Program-made: the position numbers and the translations under genes
Shown here: piece by piece, positions 57,677-64,000 of the stretch
Layout: each line of letters starts with the position of its first letter
How positions within the stretch are numbered: position 1 is the first letter of the stretch
The notes under the pieces: model-generated
The model's database searches: none
What the model saw: only the letters and a program-made list of their open reading frames with translations
Told to the model about the DNA's origin: nothing
Assembly (NCBI GenBank): GCA_949128115.1
Contig: OX421961.1
Location: 85,543,277 to 85,607,276 of the forward strand
Reading direction: 5' to 3'
Length of the DNA stretch: 64,000 nt
From: Anaspis maculata
Lineage: Eukaryota > Arthropoda > Insecta > Coleoptera > Scraptiidae

Positions 57677-60355
57677 AGAATTCAACAATGACATTGATTT
57701 CTGTGTTTGACGTTGACATTTTGTTCAGTTTTATCAGAAACTTGGAAGCCTTCCGATTTAAAATGGATATTCGGCGGTCGAAAAAGTGTGTGCCACTCAG
57801 AGGACTGAGTCACTACAATACAGCACTGATTAAATGAAATATCCCCAGACAATTTCGCGGTTAATTTGAATGTTATGGTTGAAGTGTTCCATGTTTTTTT
57901 ATTCCGTAATTTGGGGCATTTGAGAATGATTCCTCACATATTATTATGTGCTTTCATGAATAGGTTGTAAGGGTTACACCGATTTTTCTATGTAACCACT
58001 TCTACTTAAAAACAACGCATAATCCATTGAGCTTAGTTTGAGAATCACCTATTTTACAGCGTAACATATGGAAGACTTAGAACGAATCACCTAGTTTTTT
58101 TAGCGCATGCGCTAGCGGTCACGCAATATTGTGTATTGACATCGTGCAACCCTAGACAGTAATAATAGGTCGCGGGAACATGACCGTCACCTTGGCACTC
58201 GCTATGGCAACGTTGCAGGCACGCCGGCACAACGAAGCGCCTCTTCTTGCCAGCTTCTTGCCTGCGCTTGCGCCTGATAGGGTGCCAAAGTACCGCTGTA
58301 GAGATTCGCTTGTTTTTGACATTACTCAGTGAGGGATGATTCCCCATCAAAAATAAAGCCGAAAGAACGAAAAACTCATGGTCGTAAAATGCTTCCTTGA
58401 AAAGATACAGGGATATACAAGAAGACCGATTTCAATCAAATTTTAAACAAAGTTTAAGTCAAATGTGTATCCATCGAATAATAATACCACAATTTATTAA
58501 AAATTTCTGGGGGAGTAGATAATGGGGGACTGTCCCCTATTTTCGCCCCTATTTTCATTTCCCCTCATTATTTTTTAAAATTGTTGATATTTTCGGATTC
58601 TACGTTCAATTTAGAAGAAAAAGTTACTCTTGCAAAAGTTTGGTTTGGTGATTGGTTTCTTTGAAGACAAGTTGATTTTTGCATAATACTTCAACGATAA
58701 TACCTTCCCTGAACCGGATCTCTAGGGAGTTAGTCATTTGAGTCACTTTTGATCCAATCCCTTTTCCAGAATTTCTATCCGAAGTCAATTCCGATCCTCT
58801 ATCCTTTTGACCTGAACTTTTAGCTTCAACAAGAGCCCTCATTTTCCAAAATCTGCTTATGAGAGCGAGGTTGATCTCTTCAACTGTTCTCTGTCCGACA
58901 TAAGAGCGAAGGTTTTTTCCTAAGTATGTACCCCCTCTCGGTTTTGTCTCTGGTATCCCTCACCCTTTAACTGGGCTTTTCTGCCTGTTGGGTGCAGTAC
59001 AATAATAAATAAAAATAAAAAATCGGTCAACAACGAATAAAGTTATTACTGCAAAACCAAACGGTTAGATTTTTGAGATCGCCCTGTAATTGGGGGAGAT
59101 AGACCCAAAATTTCAAAAACCGCCCCGGAGTTATAAAACAACCTCTCCCCTGAAACACTTGGAAAAAACAAAAAACCATTTTTTTGTGAAATAATGAGAG
59201 CTGTTGAAATGTTTCTATTTTTGGAGTATGTACCTGATTGAGTGCCCTGTATAATTAATACAAAACAACTGTATCAAAAATGACCCATGATATGTTGTAG
59301 TTTGATATGAGAGCTAATCAGAAAACAAAAAATAGTTCAAAATAGTTCACTCATTCAAGAGCTATGCCACTTTGAATGCGACTGAAATTTTTGGGTGGCC
59401 CATTCTAATTGGTGCGCTGTTTATTACGACACCATCATTGTGTACGAAGAAAAATAGTACGGTAAAATAATTTCAGTTTGAAGGGTGCTTTCAAGTAAAA
59501 AGAGAATTATTCTGATCGAACCACCACAAGCCGAAATACAAACGATTCCAAGAGATCAAAGGTGTCCATCTTTGGGGCCACCACCTCGCGTTCCTGCACG
59601 CCTCTTCAAGTGGCCTTTTTGCTGAAAAACTTTGTTTTGGCCTTCTCTATCACCACAGCAAAAAAGCATATTATAATTATAACGGGCACCGTGTCGGCTT
59701 CATGTGGTGTAACTCTGTGTCAAAACACGCACGGCAGCGGAATAGCAATTCATGTCATACAACTTTGAGACACTCTGACGGCTAAACTAAAGAAGAAAGG
59801 CCTATGCTACCAGGGACATTTTTGTAGATTATTTTATCCTCTACCACTTCGTGCCTGAAAACTTATAGTTTTTACGGGAGACAGGAAAAAAGGTCGCGGC
59901 GCACGATAAATTTGGTTTCTGGTCGTCTTCAGGAGGCCTTTTGAGAATGTTCCGCCAAGCGAATTTTGGCGAACTTTTGGCTAGAATGTTCTCACATGAT
60001 GTACTTTCGGATAAAGTTGGTCAGAAAAAGTTAGAATGAACTTGCCGGTTGAGTTGAAAAATGTACTCGCCAAGGCTCGTGTCGGCAAACTGCATCCTCA
60101 TGGAAGCAATCATTACCCGCTTGTTGAATAATATACTATTTCAGTTTTACACAATCATACAACTGAAATTAACAAAAAAGCTCATGAAGTTACTAAATGT
60201 TGCTACTTTTATTTACATCAACAAAAATTCTTAAGATATGAAAAAAAAACGATCAGAGATTTCTAGGTACCTATAAGAATGAGCAAGTGTGTATAATTGC
60301 GTTATCCCTTTACTTGTGTATCTTGTGTATTGTTTTCAATCTTGCACTGATGCCC
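57677..60355. other. Intergenic, no gene recognised
   Basis: AT-rich sequence. Open frames at 58087-58350 and 58624-58842 (minus) and 59562-59768 (plus) have no recognisable homology or splice structure. GCCCTGTATAAT near 59243 resembles the CAGGG terminus, but no partner end was found. Confidence 0.35.
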
Positions 60356-60382
60356 AATAATAATAATAATAATAATAATAAT
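60356..60382 (+). repeat. (AAT)n microsatellite
   Basis: Nine AAT units just before a MITE. Confidence 0.85.
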
Positions 60383-60390
60383 ATAGGTAG

Positions 60391-60518
60391 AGTACGTTCA
60401 ACCAGGTTCAACCCTAGTGTGATTCTAGTGAGCTATGATTTCCCGAATTTCTCCTTTCTAAGAGCGTCGCGTGGCGAGACTCCGAGCCAACTAGAATCAC
60501 ACTAGTGTTGAACGTACT
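60391..60518. mobile_element. 128-bp MITE ending AGTACGTTCAAC
   Basis: The ends AGTACGTTCAAC and GTTGAACGTACT are inverted, with CTAGTGTGATTCTAGT inverted inside. It lies about 140 bp downstream of the mannosidase stop. Confidence 0.75.
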
Positions 60519-60661
60519 TTTTTTTATAGGTATTATTAGTTTTCTACAGGTAGGTAATTACTACATAAATATAACACAGACAAAATAAGGAATGAAAAGG
60601 CCCCAAAAATTTCGAGTATTGTGCATTATAAACTAAATTTTCACTCATAATCTCCACCGTT

Positions 60662-62991
60662 TCACCTCTGTATAATAAAAGCTTGAATGCCCATCGGACA
60701 CATGGCTACGTCCTCTTTGATGTTGATCTCCTCCTTCATCAATGAAAAAGACAACGACGTCTTGTGCAATTTGCTCCCAATCTCTGTGGGTAACAATCCG
60801 GATATGTTCACCTGAAACGCAAAATAAAAATACCATCAATAATAATATTACATTATCCAAACAAGCTTACTGCTCCGTGACTAAGCGGGAACTGGTTTAA
60901 TAAAACCCTATCAGCAAAGCAAACATCGAGGAAATGCCTGTGCAGAATCACACCGACATGATCTCTTCCTCTCATTGTAATTCCAGTGCGAAGCGTCGGT
61001 ATGGAAAAATCGACAGGAAACTCTGTTTTGACACCAGCATACACTTGCTTCGATGTTGTGTCTTCATCTTCAGTTCGCAACAGTCGAACCAAGGGATTAA
61101 GTAACGATTCGTATGCTACATGCGTCGACAATGTATTAAAACCAGATGGATGATTAGCAACAGCTGCCTGCAAAAAACATGATTCAGGGTTCATGATCCA
61201 TCTTTTTCTTCACTTTACGTACGTTACAACTGTGAGTTCTTCTTTCAAGCAAAACTCTGAATACATGTTTGGTTGGATGATTGTCTAGAACCCCCTGGCC
61301 CAAACCTAAGTTGTCATCCTGATCCAGCCTTCGATCCATCATGATTTCGAGTTGTCCTTCCCTCAAAGAACCACAGCCCAAGGGACTGCCAGTCAGAACA
61401 GTCAACCTATGAACGTCATCTTCGATATACATAGTTGATGGCATTGGATAATAATTAGCTTGGAGTGGGAGTTTTTTAAAGCGTTTTCTTCTAATAATCT
61501 GTGGTAAACAAAACATATAGAACTGTTATTGTATAAAAAAATAGAGTACCACAACCTCATAACCGTTTACATCAGTGAAAAATTCATCAGAGTTTTTTAT
61601 ATTAGTAGAAAGTCTCATGGCGAGCTCAAAATTCGAAGTTTTCGCAATATCGACCACGTTTTGAATTTCTATTCCAACTCCATCAGGTCCTGGGACAAAA
61701 CAAAAATGGTTGTGGTTACTTCACTTCTTCACTACATTGAAAAGTAAAAATCACCTGCGGAATTGTATAATATTACAGTATGATGAACATGTGGCAGCTG
61801 AACCGTCACAATGGATTTGATAGGACCTTCGACCACGTTAACTATTGTGCTTTCAATCAGAAGCGGCATGGCTTCCCCATCTGGTAGGAACAGGTAAGCA
61901 CCACTTCGCTCAGAAGCATACCGAACTCCGTACCTTAAATATATTTAATAGAGAACAACATTTTTGGGTCATTGTAATCTTCATACTTGGCAAAATCTAG
62001 ATGAACAGGTACTGTGTGTGTTCCAACTTTTATGGCTTTCAGTAAGCCAAGATTGTTGAATGAAGCTGTCACTCTGTTGTTTTGCAATGTAAACTCTCTA
62101 GGATTCGGAGTAACTTCAACATCAGAAAATCCACTTGGAGTCTTCACATCGCCGTAATGATTAAGAATCTTAATGGAAGCATGTGCGGTTTCACTGCACA
62201 CAGAATTTGTTAGGGAAAAAAGAGACTTTATTGAGGGATAACTCACACTGCAGACTCATACTCCCATAAAGCATTGACAACGTAACTGACGACACTTAAA
62301 GCTGGTATGTTTACAATAAACGACAACTCATACTTAGTTTGAGAGATTGTGGAGCTATATTCAAAAATGGGAGATATTTGGCATTTCACTCGTCTTCCAT
62401 GTAGATCCAAAACCTACAACAATGTTACAGCTAATAAAGCAACCACATGAATTTTCAGACAGAATAAACACCTCAACAAAGGCCGTTGAAACATGGAAAG
62501 CAACCACTTCGACTCTGCTGAAGGGCAAAGAATTAAATATTGCGATTTTTTTTGTCCTCAGTTCTGGACCAATCGTGATTTGGTAATGTTCACCTATGCT
62601 ATCATGTGACTGCCGCACGTCGTCTATATTGTAGAACAAGGCGTGGCGATCTGGAGTTTCGGCATCTTTTCCTAACAATAAAATGTGGGCGGAATGTTGA
62701 ATCACATGCTGACAAGCTACAATAGCTGCAAGCATTCTGAAATGAAAAAAGTGCAGTTGAGAAGAAACCTTGAAAAAATTGCAAAAACAAGAGTTTGGTT
62801 CATACTTTTTTCCATAATCTACCACTACGTGGTTTTTCGCGGTGCCAGTAATCCCATCGTGGTGCTGGAATAATGATAAAGATCTTCGAGCTTCAGACAA
62901 GGACCTTTCCAGTCCCACTTCTTTGTCGGCTATCCAAGATGCCCCTGGATTGCCGCTTAGGTATGCCAATGCTAGAATGGTTTCAGCAGCC
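60662..62991 (-). CDS. MAN2A: Alpha-mannosidase II (GH38), C-terminal part; 5' exons beyond window
   Basis: Golgi GH38 mannosidase that trims GlcNAcMan5GlcNAc2 during N-glycan maturation. Nine exons on the minus strand: 62991-62806, 62736-62472, 62413-62247, 62193-61987, 61933-61755, 61689-61556, 61498-61223, 61167-60871 and 60811-60662, all GT-AG and phase-consistent. The first visible exon holds SLFQHHDGITGTAKNHVVVD, whose His-His-Asp includes a zinc ligand of the active site. Later blocks are KYELSFIVNIPALSV, SGAYLFLPDG, FELAMRLSTN, FFTDVNGYE, KLPLQANYYPMPSTMYIEDD, LEIMMDRRLDQDDNLGLGQG and the C-terminal EDVAMCPMGIQAF. The DRRLDQDDNLGLGQG and QANYYPMP wording favours the Golgi II type over lysosomal mannosidase. 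Catalytic N-terminal half and membrane anchor lie to the right. Confidence 0.95.
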
Positions 62992-63545
62992 CTGGGTTCA
63001 AAATATTTATGAATATGTATCATAATTTTGAATACTGTGGGAAATGCGAGAGTTTGAAGTCAAAAATCCGCACAAAAAAGGCTCTAATAATAACTCGCCA
63101 GCAGTTGATACGTTTACAAAAACGCGAGGAGCGATTGAGCTTCCAGCTACTGAGGCCGCCTAATGCCAACCTGACTACAAAAGCGATATTGGAGATCACT
63201 AGTGATAGTAAAAAAAATTATAATTTTTTCAAAATGAAATTTGCACATTCCGTGAATTTGAAAAAACTGCAGTGCAAATTTCGACATGCGGTGAGACGAA
63301 ATATTCATTTTAGGTGCAGACATGCTGGGAATGACGGTTGTAGAAAAGATTGGATTGATTTTTGGAGGAAAAAAATTCGAAATATGACCAACGTACGATC
63401 GCGCGCAAAATAAACGGAAACACCTAAAATACTTGAAGCTTTGAGGCCCTAGTTTCCAAACTTCTAGTTGTGTGAGATTGATGCATTTATTCATGTTGAT
63501 TGATCACACTAGTGTGCACGCAAAATGCAAAGAAACATCACCACT
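62992..63545. other. Mannosidase intron, no feature recognised
   Basis: Upstream of the first visible mannosidase exon on the minus strand. An open plus-strand frame (63009-63413) is Lys/Arg-rich without a known domain and I do not call it. Confidence 0.4.
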
Positions 63546-63549
63546 ACAC

Positions 63550-63785
63550 ATCTACACATTAAAAACCCTTCATCAATATCCTGATTCACATACGTCCATC
63601 AATTATGGTTCAAGATTTACGATTTTTCAACTTTTTTTTCTACTTCACCCTGTATAAAGTCTGCACGATTTGCGCCGATGTCCCCACATCCAGATTGCTC
63701 CAGGGTGGTTTCAGTAACAGGCATGCAAAGTGACAATGCTTGGTATAAAAGTGCAAGGTATTTCCCACTAACGTTCGGACTATAG
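63550..63785 (+). mobile_element. Partial copy of the giant foldback's outer arm
   Basis: Matches 44690-44918: CATCAATATCCTGATT, then TTCACCCTGTATAAAGT, GTCCCCACATCCAGATTG, GGTATAAAAGTGCAAGG, and a terminus GTTCGGACTATA. Only one arm is present before the window ends. A CACCCTGTA word also occurs here, as in the larger element. Confidence 0.75.
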
Positions 63786-63825
63786 GCCTTGGAAGCGGGA
63801 ACAGGCCGACGCACTGTGGAACGAG

Positions 63826-63893
63826 AGTGGTCGTGTGGTTGGACATCGCGTTCTAGTGATCCTAGGGTCGTGGGTTCGATCCTCGCTGGGACC
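63826..63893 (+). repeat. tRNA-like SINE head
   Basis: GTGGTCGTGTGGTTGGACAT (A-box region) and GTGGGTTCGATCCTCGC (B box) about 40 bp later, followed by a T-rich run. It looks tRNA-derived. A clean cloverleaf with a sensible anticodon was not found. Confidence 0.55.
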
Positions 63894-64000
63894 GTCACAT
63901 TTTTTGGTGTTTTTACTAACTTCTTGCATATTTTTCATAAATCTACGTCCACATTTCTTGAGTACATAGTATAGCCTTTTGTTTTTTTTTTTATTCTCAT

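Noticed and set aside
63009..63413. 134-codon basic plus-strand frame
   Set aside because: It lies inside the mannosidase intron on the opposite strand, has no known motif and begins in the intron next to a splice acceptor of the real gene.
63826..63893. Functional tRNA gene
   Set aside because: A and B boxes are present, but no clean acceptor stem or anticodon loop could be drawn. A SINE head is more likely. The same applies to 25664-25742, 28610-28731 and 47988-48066.

Overview
This window looks like nuclear DNA of an arthropod, most likely an insect. A hemipteran is my guess from the gene structures and moderate AT-richness, with low confidence. It holds eight protein-coding genes with spliceosomal GT-AG introns, set in a dense background of inverted-repeat transposons. 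There is no sign of a prokaryotic, viral or organellar genome. All exon borders below were read from the sequence by matching the reading frame to the known family protein and requiring GT-AG sites and consistent phase.

Layout. NECAP (minus, 1-935, C-terminus cut by the left edge) is divergent from RER1 (plus, 1705-10235). RER1's 7.3 kb first intron is a chain of foldback elements and MITEs. RER1 converges on TRMT10A (minus, 18613-10813), whose introns also carry foldbacks, one of them split by a later insertion that leaves a filled/empty site pair. TRMT10A is divergent from BRCC3/BRCC36 (plus, 19229-20849), which converges on NAA40 (minus, 23092-21055). From 23.1 to 35.5 kb there is no host gene. 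This stretch holds MITEs, a 524-bp higher-order satellite, a nearly intact pogo/Tigger transposon (28732-31694), and an inverted 335-bp copy of the start of the next gene. TTLL12 (plus, 35534-37339, intronless) converges tail-to-tail on TRAPPC13 (minus, 53416-37442, seven exons). Two introns of about 7.2-7.3 kb in TRAPPC13 are almost entirely nested mobile elements. After about 7 kb of repeats comes the C-terminal half of a Golgi-type alpha-mannosidase II (minus, 62991-60662), whose 5' exons lie beyond the right edge.

The host genes are ordinary housekeeping genes: clathrin coat accessory, ER-Golgi retrieval, tRNA m1G9 methylation, K63 deubiquitination, histone N-terminal acetylation, TTL-like protein, TRAPPIII subunit and N-glycan trimming. 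They form no shared pathway or operon. The unusual content is the mobile DNA. Many otherwise unrelated foldback elements end in TA|CAGGGTG. A hAT-type element contains a CAGGGTG foldback, which contains a SINE. A roughly 7.1 kb foldback fills one TRAPPC13 intron and carries three further insertions. A 99% identical inverted copy of the TTLL12 5' end sits less than 1 kb upstream of the gene and could form a hairpin RNA.
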